A stretch of 64,000 nucleotides of DNA from Acetobacter aceti (GCF_002005445.1 NZ_CP014692.1:2604001-2668000), one strand, 5' to 3'. Positions 19,735-29,437 are shown, counted from the stretch's first letter. Made by a program: numbers and translations. Notes: a model not told the origin generated them from the sequence alone.

Positions 19735-21039
19735 TCAGCCAGACAGGGGCCCGCGAAGCCCCAATGCCTGCACGGCGGTAACGCCTGAACGAATTGAACC
19801 GTCAATGGTGGCGGGCAAACCCGTCGTCGTCCAGTCCCCGGCCAATGCCAGATTGACCAGTCCCGTCGCGGCGCCCGGTCTTTTCCGCAGTTGCGCAGGT
19901 GTGGCGGCAAAGGTCGCACGCTTCTCCCAAACCAGCCGTTGCAAGGGTGGCTCGGCAGGAAGCGGTCCTGCCAGAAGTCCGTCCATCGCCTGCCGCACCT
20001 CCTGCCAGATCTGTCGCCCCAACTCATCAGGATCACGCTCGGCATAGCGGTTGGCCGCGCTGACCGTGACCGACAGGATATCATTCTTGAGAAAAATCCA
20101 TTCCGTCACGGCGCCCACGACACCGACAAAGCGGGTCTTCGCAAAGGCCCCGACAGGCACGGGAGGTCGTTCAAGACGGAAATGCGCGTTGAAAATACCT
20201 TCAAACTCATCCGGCACCACCAGATCGGGCAGCGCCTCTTTCAGCAGGCTCGCCGCCACGGGCGCGGTGACAGCCAGAATGACCGCATCATCCTCGCCAA
20301 CGTCGATACGTTCGTCCGGGAAGATCAGCGCCGTGACACGACCGTTCGCGGTTCCGATACCGGTGACACGCCGTCCGGTACGGACCTCCGCCTTCAGAAT
20401 GGACAGATGCGACAGAGCCGGGTCCACAAGGCTTTCGGACAGGCCGATCTTAGGGAAACGCGGCAGGCAGGCGCGACCACCCTTGGCCAGCGATTCGTTG
20501 ATCACATGGCCGAGCAGAGCCGCACTGGCTTCATCGCTCGGCGTGTTGAGCGCGGCGATGGAGAACGGATCGAGCAGGCGACGCGAGAACTCGCCCGGCA
20601 GCAGGCAGTCGGACACGACCTGATCGGGTTTCGCGTCAATCAGACGCTTCAGGCTGAGCAGCTCGCCGAGCTTCATTCCCGGCACACGCCGGTTCGGGCT
20701 TAATACCCACCATGGCACCCGCCCCATCGAGAGGTCCAGCGTCCATACGCAGGGCTTCCTGAGGTCCACAAACGGAAAAATCGGCTGATCCGGCCCCTGC
20801 AACGTGTTCAGAGCGCCGATCAGCCCCATATATCGAAAGACAGCCTCGTTGGCTGTCAGCAGCAGGTGGTTGCCGTTGTCGATCCGGCAACCCAGCTTCT
20901 TGTCCTCGTAGGAGCGGGCGCGTCCGCCGCAGGCGGGACCGGCCTCATGCACGATGACATGCTGCCCGCTGCCCGCGATCTCGACGGCGGCGGACAGCCC
21001 GGACAGACCCCCGCCGACAATATGAACCCGACGCGCCAT
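19735..21039 (-). CDS. hpnE: hydroxysqualene dehydroxylase HpnE (FAD-dependent)
   Basis: Third enzyme of the HpnCDE route: reduces hydroxysqualene to squalene. The 434-residue protein opens with an FAD-binding Rossmann motif (HIVGGGLSGLSAAVEIA) and GGRARSYED, typical of the amine-oxidase/phytoene-desaturase superfamily. It ends with LALAGDWTTTGLPATIDGS, the conserved C-terminal flavin motif. The gene starts five bases after hpnD stops, so the two are coupled. Confidence 0.93.
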   Translation of the reverse strand: MARRVHIVGGGLSGLSAAVEIAGSGQHVIVHEAGPACGGRARSYEDKKLGCRIDNGNHLLLTANEAVFRYMGLIGALNTLQGPDQPIFPFVDLRKPCVWTLDLSMGRVPWWVLSPNRRVPGMKLGELLSLKRLIDAKPDQVVSDCLLPGEFSRRLLDPFSIAALNTPSDEASAALLGHVINESLAKGGRACLPRFPKIGLSESLVDPALSHLSILKAEVRTGRRVTGIGTANGRVTALIFPDERIDVGEDDAVILAVTAPVAASLLKEALPDLVVPDEFEGIFNAHFRLERPPVPVGAFAKTRFVGVVGAVTEWIFLKNDILSVTVSAANRYAERDPDELGRQIWQEVRQAMDGLLAGPLPAEPPLQRLVWEKRATFAATPAQLRKRPGAATGLVNLALAGDWTTTGLPATIDGSIRSGVTAVQALGLRGPLSG

Positions 21040-21044
21040 CCGTA

Positions 21045-21947
21045 TCAGGCCGCGAATGCCAGCACGACACCAACTGCCTTGCTGGCCTTCGACACCGCAA
21101 GCGGAACGCGCACCTGCTCCCAGCCCCGTTTTGTCAGGGCGTTCAGGATCGCCAGATAGCAGCCGCCCATCATACGCGCAGGCATCATGGCCTTGCGGTC
21201 ACATTTCTTCATGGCCCGGAACGCCTGACGGAAATGGTCCTGTGCCCGCACGGAAAGAATCTGCATCACGCCAGCCAGACCGGGCGCTGCGAGAACCTTC
21301 TGCGGATCGGCCGGCACGTCGAAGCGGGCCAGCAGTTCCTTCGGCAGATACAGGCGGCCAATCCGCGCATCTTCCGCCACGTCGCGCAGAATATTGGTCA
21401 ACTGGAGCGCGCGACCGAGATGATAGGCCACCCGCTCCGCGTGTTCCGAGCTGTCACCGAACACATGCACGGAGAGACGTCCGACAGCGGACGCCACACG
21501 GTCACAGTAAAGATCCAGCGTCTCTTCGGACGGCGCGACCACCGGTCCTGTGGCGTCCATGATCATGCCGTCGATCACGGCGTCGAAATCTTTCTGCTTC
21601 AGCGAAAAGAAACGGATGGAGGCATGCAGAACCCGGTCCAGCGCATCCTCGGTTCTGTCCGCGTAAAGACGGCCAATGCGCTCACGCCACTCGGTGAGGC
21701 GCGCTTCCCGGTCTTTTGCGTGCTCCGGACCGCTCAGGGACGGCACATCGCCATCCGCGATGTCGTCCACCAGCCGACAGAATGCATAGATCGCATACAT
21801 GCCATACCGCCGGTAGGGAGGCAGAATGCGCATTCCCGCGGCGAATGACGTCCCCGCCTGCCGCACGATCGCCTCGACGCGCGCAAGATCGGTCGGGTCG
21901 CAGCCGAGCGGTGTGGGTTCGTCATGCGTTCCGAGTGCGTCAGTCAT
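21045..21947 (-). CDS. hpnD: presqualene diphosphate synthase HpnD
   Basis: Condenses two farnesyl diphosphates to presqualene diphosphate. The 300-residue protein has the trans-isoprenyl transferase motifs: YAFCRLVDDIADGD (first Asp-rich motif, DDxxD-like), YCDRVASAVGRLSVHVFG, and the second Asp motif in QLTNILRDVAEDARIGRLYLP. ATG at 21947 (MTDALGTHDEP), preceded by AAAGGGATGCC, is preferred over an ATG 36 bases upstream. It lies about 105 bp after hpnC. Confidence 0.92.
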   Translation of the reverse strand: MTDALGTHDEPTPLGCDPTDLARVEAIVRQAGTSFAAGMRILPPYRRYGMYAIYAFCRLVDDIADGDVPSLSGPEHAKDREARLTEWRERIGRLYADRTEDALDRVLHASIRFFSLKQKDFDAVIDGMIMDATGPVVAPSEETLDLYCDRVASAVGRLSVHVFGDSSEHAERVAYHLGRALQLTNILRDVAEDARIGRLYLPKELLARFDVPADPQKVLAAPGLAGVMQILSVRAQDHFRQAFRAMKKCDRKAMMPARMMGGCYLAILNALTKRGWEQVRVPLAVSKASKAVGVVLAFAA

Positions 21948-22052
21948 GGCATCCCTTTCCCGGACGGTTCCACACCGCCCCATAGTCCAGCGAGAGCAGA
22001 CGCTCCCCTGTCTTTCCAGCCCTGTCCCCGGCTCCGTCTTCCGGCAGACATC

Positions 22053-23003
22053 TCAGTTCTTCCAGCCTTTGAGCGCCGCGAATGCCGCCCGTGCGAAATC
22101 GCCTTTTGTCAGCGCCACACGCTCTGCCAGCGGATCTCCCGCACGCAGACGGGCCGCCAGCAGATGCGCCAGCCGCACGACAGCGGCGCAATACATCCGC
22201 ATCCGACGATCCTTTACCTGACGCAGCAGCCCGAGGGCCACCCCGTTCAGACGATCTGTCTCGTCGAGCAATATGTCGAAAACACGACGCAATGACGGGG
22301 AGGTCGTACTTTCCAGAACAGCGTCTACACCCAGCCCCTGCGCCTCAAGAAGGTCCAGCGGCACATAGCTCCGCTTCAGAAGAAGAAGGTCTTTCTGACA
22401 ATCCTGGAGATGATTGAGAATCTGGAGTGACGTGCACAGCGCGTCAGACGCCGGGAAAGTCCTGTCGCTTTCGCCGTGCAGGCCCAGCAGAAAACGTCCA
22501 ACCGGATTCGCGGAATAGCGGCAATAGCGATCAAGTTCAGCCTGAGAAGCGTAGCGCGATTTGACCGCGTCTTCCCGGAACGCGACCAGCAGGGAGGTCG
22601 CGACATCGAACGGCAACCCCGTGCGCAGCAGCATCTCCCGGACCCGCGCGGCGGAGCGGGCATCCTTGCGTTCAGGCGCCTGCGCCCGACCGTGCACGAT
22701 GTCTTCCATCGCATCCAGCCGCGCCACCTTCTCCTCGGGCGTCAGCCTGTCGCTATCCGTCACATCGTCGCTAAACCGGGCAAAATCATAATAGGCATGC
22801 ACATGTTCGCGCATGGCGGGCGCGAACAACACCGATCCGACCGGAAAATTCTCGTCTGATTGTCCCTTGCCGGACGAGACATCAGGCGCGCGCCATGGAT
22901 CGATTTTGTCACGGGCGACAGCAGCCCGCACGTCTTCAACTGACAGGCTTTCTGACAGGAGGGCTGGCTCCGCGTGCGCGGCTGATGAGGAATCCTGAAA
23001 CAT
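22053..23003 (-). CDS. hpnC: hydroxysqualene synthase HpnC
   Basis: Converts presqualene diphosphate to hydroxysqualene. The 316-residue protein is a squalene/phytoene-synthase homologue with NFPVGSVLFAPAMREHVHAYYDFARFSDDVTDSD (first Asp-rich region) and QILNHLQDCQKDLLLLKRSYVPLDLL, in which the second motif has the Gln/Asp pattern usual for HpnC rather than the canonical DxxxD. First gene of the hpnCDE-shc-hpnG run; its start is 122 bp from the divergent Nudix gene, so that gap should hold promoters for both. Confidence 0.91.
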   Translation of the reverse strand: MFQDSSSAAHAEPALLSESLSVEDVRAAVARDKIDPWRAPDVSSGKGQSDENFPVGSVLFAPAMREHVHAYYDFARFSDDVTDSDRLTPEEKVARLDAMEDIVHGRAQAPERKDARSAARVREMLLRTGLPFDVATSLLVAFREDAVKSRYASQAELDRYCRYSANPVGRFLLGLHGESDRTFPASDALCTSLQILNHLQDCQKDLLLLKRSYVPLDLLEAQGLGVDAVLESTTSPSLRRVFDILLDETDRLNGVALGLLRQVKDRRMRMYCAAVVRLAHLLAARLRAGDPLAERVALTKGDFARAAFAALKGWKN

Positions 23004-23125
23004 GGCGGGGTGGTTTACACGCTCCGAAGGCTGCTGCCTACACTTACCACCGCTTTACATCCGGCCGACCGGAGCGAACAGTTGACCGAGTCACCCGCAG
23101 GAGCGTCCACAGGAGCCATGCCCCC

Positions 23126-23545
23126 ATGACAAATATCCCCCTGCCACGTGTCGGTTGCGGGGCCGCGATCTTCCGCAACGGGCGACTCCTGCTCGTTCAG
23201 AGAAAACGCAATCCCGAAGCCGGGCACTGGGGTCTACCCGGCGGCAAGGTCGATCCCTATGAGAAAGTCGCCGACACGGCGGCGCGCGAGATCGACGAGG
23301 AGCTGGGCATCCGGATCGAATCTCCCGAACTGCTCTGCGTCGTGGACCAGATCGACCGGGCCGGTGAGCAGCATTGGGTCGCGCCGGTTTTCCTGGTGGA
23401 AGCCTTCATCGGCGAGCCCGTCATCCGTGAGCCCGAGGCTCTGGCCGACATGGGCTGGTTTGCCCTGTCCTCGCTGCCCTCGCCTCTGACCGAGGCGACC
23501 CGGCAAGCGCTTCAGGCTCTTCGGAAACGTGCAGGATATCGTTGA
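23126..23545 (+). CDS. Nudix (NUDT1/MutT-like) hydrolase
   Basis: A 139-residue Nudix protein. The Nudix box is complete: G-x5-E at GKVDPYE, then seven residues, then REIDEELGI. N-terminal RVGCGAAIFRNGRLLLVQRKR and NPEAGHWGLPGG resemble cytoplasmic nucleotide-diphosphate pyrophosphatases, and the substrate is not predictable. ATG at 23126 follows AGGAG ten bases away; an ATG at 23118 only opens a 3-codon frame ending across the true start. It is coded opposite to the hopanoid genes and separates hpnB from hpnC. Whether it cleans up diphosphate by-products or is an unrelated insertion is unknown. Confidence 0.88.
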   Translation: MTNIPLPRVGCGAAIFRNGRLLLVQRKRNPEAGHWGLPGGKVDPYEKVADTAAREIDEELGIRIESPELLCVVDQIDRAGEQHWVAPVFLVEAFIGEPVIREPEALADMGWFALSSLPSPLTEATRQALQALRKRAGYR

Positions 23546-23665
23546 ACCGACAGACCTGCGGAATGGTCTTCCTCACAGGACTCTTTCCCGGATGATATCC
23601 GCTCCAACCCGCTGGAAGAGAGCAGTTCCCAAAGGTCTGCGTGAGTAGGACACGGGACAAAGCGT

Positions 23666-23697
23666 CCTGAAACCTCCGCGGTGGAAGAGGTTTCAGG
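23666..23697. terminator. bidirectional terminator-like hairpin between Nudix gene and hpnB
   Basis: CCTGAAACCTC (23666-23676) pairs perfectly with GAGGTTTCAGG (23687-23697), an 11-bp stem with a 10-base loop. It sits between the convergent ends of the Nudix gene and hpnB. No long U-run follows on either side, so termination strength is uncertain. Confidence 0.6.
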
Positions 23698-23706
23698 CTG
23701 TCAGCT

Positions 23707-24861
23707 TTATCCCGAGTGCGTCGCCCCGGTATAAGACCGGTTCTTCCATCTCACCCCACGACCACAATGATGATCCACAGCCGATCCGACCGTCGCGGCC
23801 GTGTAGAACATTGCAACGACTGGCAGCAGCAGGGCCCAGAAAGGCGACATGCGGAAACGCCGCAATGTTGGAATGTAGGACGCCATCGACGCCGCCCAGG
23901 CGAGCGCCGCAAGCCTGCGGGCCGGTCCTTTTCCAAACAGCGCCAGAAAGACGGGAAGAACCCAGACAAGCAGCATCCCCAGCACCGTCCCGACAAGGAT
24001 CAACGGAGAATAACGCAGCTGAACGTATGCTGTGCGGGCGATCATGCGCCAGATGTCACGCGGATGCGGATAGGGTCGGATCGAACGGGCCAGACAGGAA
24101 TGACCGAGATAGATCCGCCCACCCGATCGCTTGACGTGCGCCGCCAGCGTGCAGTCATCGATCAGGGCGCCACGCAGGGCGGCGATACCGCCAATGCGCG
24201 TCAGCGCGGAACGGCGGATAAGAATTGTGCCGCCCGCCGCAGCCGCCGTCCGGCTTTTGGGATCAGCCACCTTGGAGAAAGGATACAGCAGCGCGAAGAA
24301 GAACACGAAGGCAGGAACCAGCGCCTTTTCGGCCGAACTGACACAGTTCAGCTCCACCATCTCGGACACCATATCGAGCCCATCACGCTCGGCTTTTTCA
24401 ACCAGCGTGGAGATATGGGCCGGATCATGCTCGATATCGGCGTCGGTCAGCAGAATGTAGCCGCCCTCTTCCGGCTGCTCCGCCCGGACATGCGCCACCC
24501 CCTGCTCGACAGCCCAGAGCTTGCCGCTCCAGACTTCATCAGGGCGAGGCTGTCCATCCAGAACCGTCAGCCTTCCCTGCGGGTCCGCTATGGAGCGCGC
24601 GAGATCGCCTGTTCCGTCAACACTGCGATCGTCGGTCAGCACAATGCGATACTGTCCCGCATAATCCTGCGCCAGAAGGGATGAGAGGCAGATTTGGATG
24701 GACTCGGCCTCGTCCCGTGCGGGAATGACCACACTGACGGGAGGACGTGTCTTATGCGCCTTACCGGGACGCAGAATGGGACCGGCCTGCCAGAACCGTC
24801 CATGAAAGCCGAGCAGGGCGGCCCAGATCAGTGCCGAAAGACCGGCCAGATAAACCAGCAT
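23707..24861 (-). CDS. hpnB: hopanoid-associated glycosyltransferase HpnB
   Basis: A 384-residue membrane-anchored GT2 protein found in hopanoid clusters. It has an N-terminal membrane helix, PVSVVIPARDEAES at about 42, LTDDRSVDGTGD, LTDADIEHDPAHI (DxD) and a C-terminal block of hydrophobic helices (about 285-370). Its exact reaction in hopanoid side-chain synthesis is not established as far as I know. It starts 11 bp after hpnA, so the two form a unit, but unlike many clusters hpnC does not follow directly because the Nudix gene intervenes. Confidence 0.87.
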   Translation of the reverse strand: MLVYLAGLSALIWAALLGFHGRFWQAGPILRPGKAHKTRPPVSVVIPARDEAESIQICLSSLLAQDYAGQYRIVLTDDRSVDGTGDLARSIADPQGRLTVLDGQPRPDEVWSGKLWAVEQGVAHVRAEQPEEGGYILLTDADIEHDPAHISTLVEKAERDGLDMVSEMVELNCVSSAEKALVPAFVFFFALLYPFSKVADPKSRTAAAAGGTILIRRSALTRIGGIAALRGALIDDCTLAAHVKRSGGRIYLGHSCLARSIRPYPHPRDIWRMIARTAYVQLRYSPLILVGTVLGMLLVWVLPVFLALFGKGPARRLAALAWAASMASYIPTLRRFRMSPFWALLLPVVAMFYTAATVGSAVDHHCGRGVRWKNRSYTGATHSG

Positions 24862-24872
24862 CGTTCCCGCTC

Positions 24873-25868
24873 TTATTTCAGCATATCAGCCTGACGGAAC
24901 CAGTTGATCGCGTCCTTGACGGCGTCATACGCCGGGCGCGGCGCATAGCCGAGGTCGTGAATGGCCTTGTCCGAGGAGAAGAACATCTTCTTGCGCGACA
25001 TCGCCAGCATCTCCCGTGTCACGCGCGGTTCGATACCGAATTTGCGTGACAGCCATTCGGACGCCACAGCAACCGGCCAGATCACTCCCTGCGGGAGGAC
25101 GATCCGGGGCGGCTTCACATGCGCGATCTCAGCCACCATGCGGAACAGATCGCCCAACAGATAGTTCTGTCCGCCGAGGATATACTGCTCACCCACGACG
25201 CCGCGCTCCAGCGCCAGCGCATGACCTTCCGCCACATCATCGACATGCACGATATTCACACCGGTATCGACATAAGCGGGCATCCGGCCTGCCGCGCAGT
25301 CCAGAATCATCTGTCCCGTGGGGGTCGGCTTGATATCGCGAGGACCGACAGGCGTGGACGGATTGACGACGACAGCCTTCAGCCCCTGCTCGCGCACCAT
25401 ACGAAGCACTTCCTGCTCGGCGCGATATTTGGATTTCTTGTAAATCCCGATGACGGAGTGTTCGTTGACAGGTGTTTTTTCTGTCGAAACCGTGCCGTCA
25501 CCAATCAGCCCGAGCGCCGCCACCGAAGAGCAGTAGACGATTTTTTCCACGCCAGCCGCCTGTGCGGCCTGCATGAGCAGGCGGGTGCCCTCGACATTAG
25601 CCGCCATCATCGGAGCCGGATCAGGCACCCACAGGCGATAGTCCGCCGCGACGTGAAACACATAACGACATCCCTCGACCGCCTTGGCGAAGCTGGCAGG
25701 GGTGGAAAGATCTCCCTCCACGAGTTCGACCGGCATGTCGGCGATATTGCGGCGATCACTGCCGGTGCGGACCATCAGACGCAGGGCATGACCACGGGCC
25801 AGAAGCACACGGGCCACGGCAGAGCCCACAAAACCGGTAGCACCTGTGACAAGAGTTGGCGCGGTCAT
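24873..25868 (-). CDS. hpnA: hopanoid-associated sugar epimerase HpnA
   Basis: A 331-residue extended short-chain dehydrogenase/epimerase. The N-terminal NAD(P) motif VTGATGFVGSAVARVLLARG, the active-site region (YCSSVAALGL, later YKKSKYRAEQ, i.e. Tyr-x3-Lys) and NPSTPVGPRDIKPTPTG are all present. The HpnA family is marked by its hopanoid context; the sugar substrate is not known. It is first in the hpnAB unit and faces away from the hpnL-type gene across 264 bp, where the shared promoter region must lie. Confidence 0.9.
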   Translation of the reverse strand: MTAPTLVTGATGFVGSAVARVLLARGHALRLMVRTGSDRRNIADMPVELVEGDLSTPASFAKAVEGCRYVFHVAADYRLWVPDPAPMMAANVEGTRLLMQAAQAAGVEKIVYCSSVAALGLIGDGTVSTEKTPVNEHSVIGIYKKSKYRAEQEVLRMVREQGLKAVVVNPSTPVGPRDIKPTPTGQMILDCAAGRMPAYVDTGVNIVHVDDVAEGHALALERGVVGEQYILGGQNYLLGDLFRMVAEIAHVKPPRIVLPQGVIWPVAVASEWLSRKFGIEPRVTREMLAMSRKKMFFSSDKAIHDLGYAPRPAYDAVKDAINWFRQADMLK

Positions 25869-26132
25869 GAAATCCCTTTCTCTCAGGCATCATGGTCAAA
25901 ATATGTCTTTCTGCTTTATCCTGAGGAAGATGGTTTAGACCAGAGGGACACGATAAAAGCCCGCAACCCTGTTACACTGGCGCATCCCGTCGGGGTGGTG
26001 TAAGGACTTCGCCCTGTTTTGGAGAAGGGTCGCACATCCTGTGCCGGACCTCCTGTTTCGATCTTTTCCGGACAGATTCGCCCCGCGTCCGGACCAAGCC
26101 ATGAGCTACAACCGACGGATGGTCAGATACTC

Positions 26133-27188
26133 TTGAAAAAACTTACCATCCTTCTCACCCTCCTCGGACTTGCCGCGATTACGGCCGCCATGGCGTGGAA
26201 CGGCTTTGATTCAGTGGCGGCGGCTGTCTCCCGGATCGGGATTGTCGGCTTCTTCCTGACAATCCTTGCGCAACTGGCCGTGGACGCCATTCTCGGCTGC
26301 GCCTGGCATGCCGCCTTCCCCACCATGACCTACAGGCACCTGCTGCTGGCCCGCATGATCCGGGACGCCGCTTCAACCTGCCTGCCTTTTTCCCAACTGG
26401 GCGGCATCGTCCTCGGCATCCGCGCCACCAGCCGCCATCATGCCGTGAAAATCTCCTCCATCGAATGGCCGGAAGCCGCCTGCGCCAACGTGGTCGACAT
26501 CACCACGGAAGTGCTCGGGCAGATCGTCTTCATCCTGCTCGCCGTGACCCTTCTGGCCGTTGGCAGTTCTTCCTCTCCCCTGGTCAAGCCGGTCATCATT
26601 GGCGCCCTTCTGCTCGCGGTCGGAGCCGCCGGGTTCATCTGGACCCAGCAGCGTGGCGGAACGGCAGTCAAACGCACGGTGCGCCTGCTCGGCAGACACA
26701 TCGCGGGACAGTGGCAGGCGACTGTCATGGATGGCGCCGGGACATTGCAGGACTGGATGGAGAAAGCCTGGTCCCGTCCCGGTCGCATTTCCGCTTCGGC
26801 AGCCATCCATCTGATGGGCTGGATCAGCAGTGCCGGCGTTCTCTGGCTCACCGTTTATCTGATGGGCGCGTCGCTGAGTTTTCCTGACGCCATCGCCATT
26901 GAGGGTGTCACCTGCGGCCTCATGTCGGCTTCATTTCTGGTCCCCGCAGCCCTCGGCGTGCAGGAAGGCGCCTACATGACTCTGGGCCACGCATTCGGGC
27001 TTGATGCCTCACTCTGCCTCGCCCTGTCCCTGCTGCGTCGTGGTCGGGAAGTCAGCATCGGCATTCCCACGCTGGTATGGTGGCAGCTTTCGGAAATGCG
27101 TGCGCTGAAAGCCCGTACGGCGCAAACCAAGCCACATGTTCTGTCGGCCGGGCTGCCCGACGCCCTGACAGATACAACGGAAGGATAA
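26133..27188 (+). CDS. hpnL: HpnL-like flippase-domain membrane protein (UPF0104 family)
   Basis: An integral membrane protein of the lysylphosphatidylglycerol-synthase TM/UPF0104 family, with about eight hydrophobic helices, for example LTILLTLLGLAAITAAM, IVFILLAVTLLAVG and SPLVKPVIIGALLLAVGAAG. Within hopanoid loci this family is called HpnL and is proposed to move hopanoids or precursors between membranes, which is an inference. No ATG opens the frame near the first helix; TTG at 26133 gives LKKLTILLTLLG, a sensible start, with GGATGG about ten bases upstream. The start is therefore uncertain. The stop abuts the next gene. Confidence 0.77.
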   Translation: MKKLTILLTLLGLAAITAAMAWNGFDSVAAAVSRIGIVGFFLTILAQLAVDAILGCAWHAAFPTMTYRHLLLARMIRDAASTCLPFSQLGGIVLGIRATSRHHAVKISSIEWPEAACANVVDITTEVLGQIVFILLAVTLLAVGSSSSPLVKPVIIGALLLAVGAAGFIWTQQRGGTAVKRTVRLLGRHIAGQWQATVMDGAGTLQDWMEKAWSRPGRISASAAIHLMGWISSAGVLWLTVYLMGASLSFPDAIAIEGVTCGLMSASFLVPAALGVQEGAYMTLGHAFGLDASLCLALSLLRRGREVSIGIPTLVWWQLSEMRALKARTAQTKPHVLSAGLPDALTDTTEG

Positions 27189-27194
27189 TTGCCC

Positions 27195-28100
27195 GTGACC
27201 GATTCTTCCGACGCCCCCACTCCTTTATTCGATAAACTGGTCGTCATCGGCCCGGGTCTGATCGGCGCTTCTGTTCTGCATCGCGCCCGACGCGACAAGA
27301 CGATTGCGCGACAGCTGGTGGCCGTGGATATCAACCCGGCCTTCCGTGAGCGTGTGCGTGAACTCCGTATCGCCGACGAGGTTACAGGTGACGCCGCAGC
27401 CGCTGTCGCCGATGCGGACTGCGTGTTGCTCTGCGTGCCGGTCGGCGCAATGGGCGAAGTCGCCGCAACAGTCATCCCCGCCATGAAACCCGGCGCCATT
27501 CTGACGGACACCGGCTCGACCAAGGTGGCAGTTATTGAGGCCATCAGCCCTTTCCTCCGACCGGACATCCCATATGTCCCGGCTCATCCGATGGCGGGGA
27601 CGGAATATTCAGGTCCGGACGCCGGTTTCGCCACGCTGTTCGATAACCGCTGGTGCCTGCTGACCCCCCTGCCTGACAGCTCATCTGAGAGCGTGGAAAC
27701 CATCACAGCCCTCTGGCGGCTTTGCGGAGCCCGCACGCGGGACATGACTCCCGAGCACCATGACAGGGTATGCGCCATCGTCAGCCATCTGCCGCATCTG
27801 CTGGCCTTCACCATCTGCGGCACGGCGGATGACCTGGCCGACGAGACCCGCTCCGAAGTGCTGGAATTCGCAGCCAGCGGCTTCCGCGACTTCACACGCA
27901 TCGCGGCGTCGGACCCCATCATGTGGCGGGACATTTTCCTCTCCAACCGTGAAGCCATTCTGGAGATGCTGTCACGCTTTCTGGAAGATGCCCAGGCCAT
28001 GGCCCGGGCGATCCGCTGGGGCGATTCCGACTATATCGTGGACCGTATCGAGCGTGGACGCAGCATCCGCCGTAGCCTGCTGGAAAACCGTCAGGCCTGA
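27195..28100 (+). CDS. tyrC: prephenate/arogenate dehydrogenase family protein
   Basis: NAD(P)-dependent oxidation of prephenate or arogenate in tyrosine synthesis. The 301-residue protein starts with a Rossmann motif (LVVIGPGLIGASVLHRA) and has ILTDTGSTKVAV, VPAHPMAGTEYSGPDAGF (catalytic His) and ERGRSIRRSLLENR at the end. It lacks a fused chorismate mutase. Start is GTG at 27195 (ten bases from GGAAGG) or TTG at 27189 immediately after the hpnL stop; both leave it coupled to hpnL. The last ten bases overlap the end of the convergent GT87-like gene. Confidence 0.88.
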   Translation: MTDSSDAPTPLFDKLVVIGPGLIGASVLHRARRDKTIARQLVAVDINPAFRERVRELRIADEVTGDAAAAVADADCVLLCVPVGAMGEVAATVIPAMKPGAILTDTGSTKVAVIEAISPFLRPDIPYVPAHPMAGTEYSGPDAGFATLFDNRWCLLTPLPDSSSESVETITALWRLCGARTRDMTPEHHDRVCAIVSHLPHLLAFTICGTADDLADETRSEVLEFAASGFRDFTRIAASDPIMWRDIFLSNREAILEMLSRFLEDAQAMARAIRWGDSDYIVDRIERGRSIRRSLLENRQA

Positions 28101-29437
28101 ACCCCAGCCCTGCCCGGCTCAGAGACGGAAGAGACGTCCGGCTCACTCCTGTTGAACCGACCTGCCTGCGACACAATTCTCCGCCTGAGGCCCAGCCATT
28201 CTTCCGGCGCGATACGGCGCGCAAGCACGAGCAGCAGAGCTGCGCTGATGAGAGGAGTTGGACCGATATGCGTCAGCTCAGCGAACAGCCTTGCTCCCAG
28301 AAGATAGATATAGGCCAGAAACAGAACGAATTTCTCACCTGACCACCAGCCGGTCCGCCGTGCCTGCAACACCAGCCATCCCATCGGAAAAGCCAGGCAG
28401 GCCAGATCGTAATCCAGAAGAAAAGGCGAACAGAACGGCATCGCCGCGATCATCACGGCGACTTGCCCCGATGCCGCCGTCGCCTCACCCAGATCGGCAG
28501 AACGTCTCCGCAGACCCGCGGCGAGCCACCCGGCGATACTCAGGGCCGCCACAGCCGCCATTATCTGTACGCCATAAGCCATCCATGCAGGCGCATGCAG
28601 CAGATGAGCGGCAGCAAACACGCTCTGCATTTTCCATGCCTGCACATAGCCGTGGGAAAATGCTCCCTGCGCCTCGTGACTCATGTGCAGAAAGCCACCC
28701 CAGCCGGCATGACCAAAAGCGAGCCATGACGCCGCGATCAGCCCCAGACCGGAACACATTCCTCCCGCAATGGCTCGCCAGCGCCGGGCGCACAACAGGA
28801 CGACTGGCGCCGCCACCAGCAGTTGCGGCTTGATCACCAGCCCGCCAAGGCACAGGCCCGCGAGGAAAGGATGTCCTGCCAGCAACACCATCGCCCAGCC
28901 GAACAGCGATCCGGTCAGAAGCCCATTCTGCCCATTCGCCACGCCAATCACGAGGCCCGGAAAGGCGAGAATGGGAAGCAGCGCCCACCGTTGCGGCAGC
29001 AGCCGGCGCAGGGCGCGGACGAAAGCCGTCGCGGTGAGGATCAGAAACAGTGCGACGGAAAGACGGTAGGGCAGCAGGGCAAGCGGCACACAGAGGAGGA
29101 GAAAGGTCGGCGGGTAGTAGAAAGCGAAATTCCCGAAGGACAGGCCGGGAAACGCGGACAGTTCGGCCAGATGGTGCTTCGCGCTGTCATACACCTCCGC
29201 CAGATGCCCCTGCAGCACCTGCCGGGACGCGGCCCAGAAGCTGACGAAATCGGCACAGATCGGCTGCCCTTCGAAATCGGCGCCCCAATGGGAGACCACG
29301 ATGATGGAGAGAAACAGTCCCCACCCGTAGAAACCGAGAATCCTGCAATAAGCCAACGCTCGTGCGGGAGTCAGCCATTCAGCCTGTAAAAAGGCTCGCC
29401 CGAGCGCCGATTTAAGTCTCTTTGGCCGCCTGTCCAT
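28091..29437 (-). CDS. multi-pass membrane protein, GT87/DUF2029-like mannosyltransferase
   Basis: A 448-residue integral membrane protein with about ten helices. The N-terminal part has ADFVSFWAASRQVLQG, AFYYPPTFLLLCVPLALLPY and, later, GLVIKPQLLVAAP, a pattern shared by the DUF2029 (GT87, polyprenol-phosphate mannosyltransferase) family. It probably transfers a sugar from a polyprenyl phosphate donor on the periplasmic side; donor and acceptor are unknown. It is convergent with tyrC, with a ten-base overlap, and is monocistronic. Confidence 0.78.
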   Translation of the reverse strand: MDRRPKRLKSALGRAFLQAEWLTPARALAYCRILGFYGWGLFLSIIVVSHWGADFEGQPICADFVSFWAASRQVLQGHLAEVYDSAKHHLAELSAFPGLSFGNFAFYYPPTFLLLCVPLALLPYRLSVALFLILTATAFVRALRRLLPQRWALLPILAFPGLVIGVANGQNGLLTGSLFGWAMVLLAGHPFLAGLCLGGLVIKPQLLVAAPVVLLCARRWRAIAGGMCSGLGLIAASWLAFGHAGWGGFLHMSHEAQGAFSHGYVQAWKMQSVFAAAHLLHAPAWMAYGVQIMAAVAALSIAGWLAAGLRRRSADLGEATAASGQVAVMIAAMPFCSPFLLDYDLACLAFPMGWLVLQARRTGWWSGEKFVLFLAYIYLLGARLFAELTHIGPTPLISAALLLVLARRIAPEEWLGLRRRIVSQAGRFNRSEPDVSSVSEPGRAGVQA

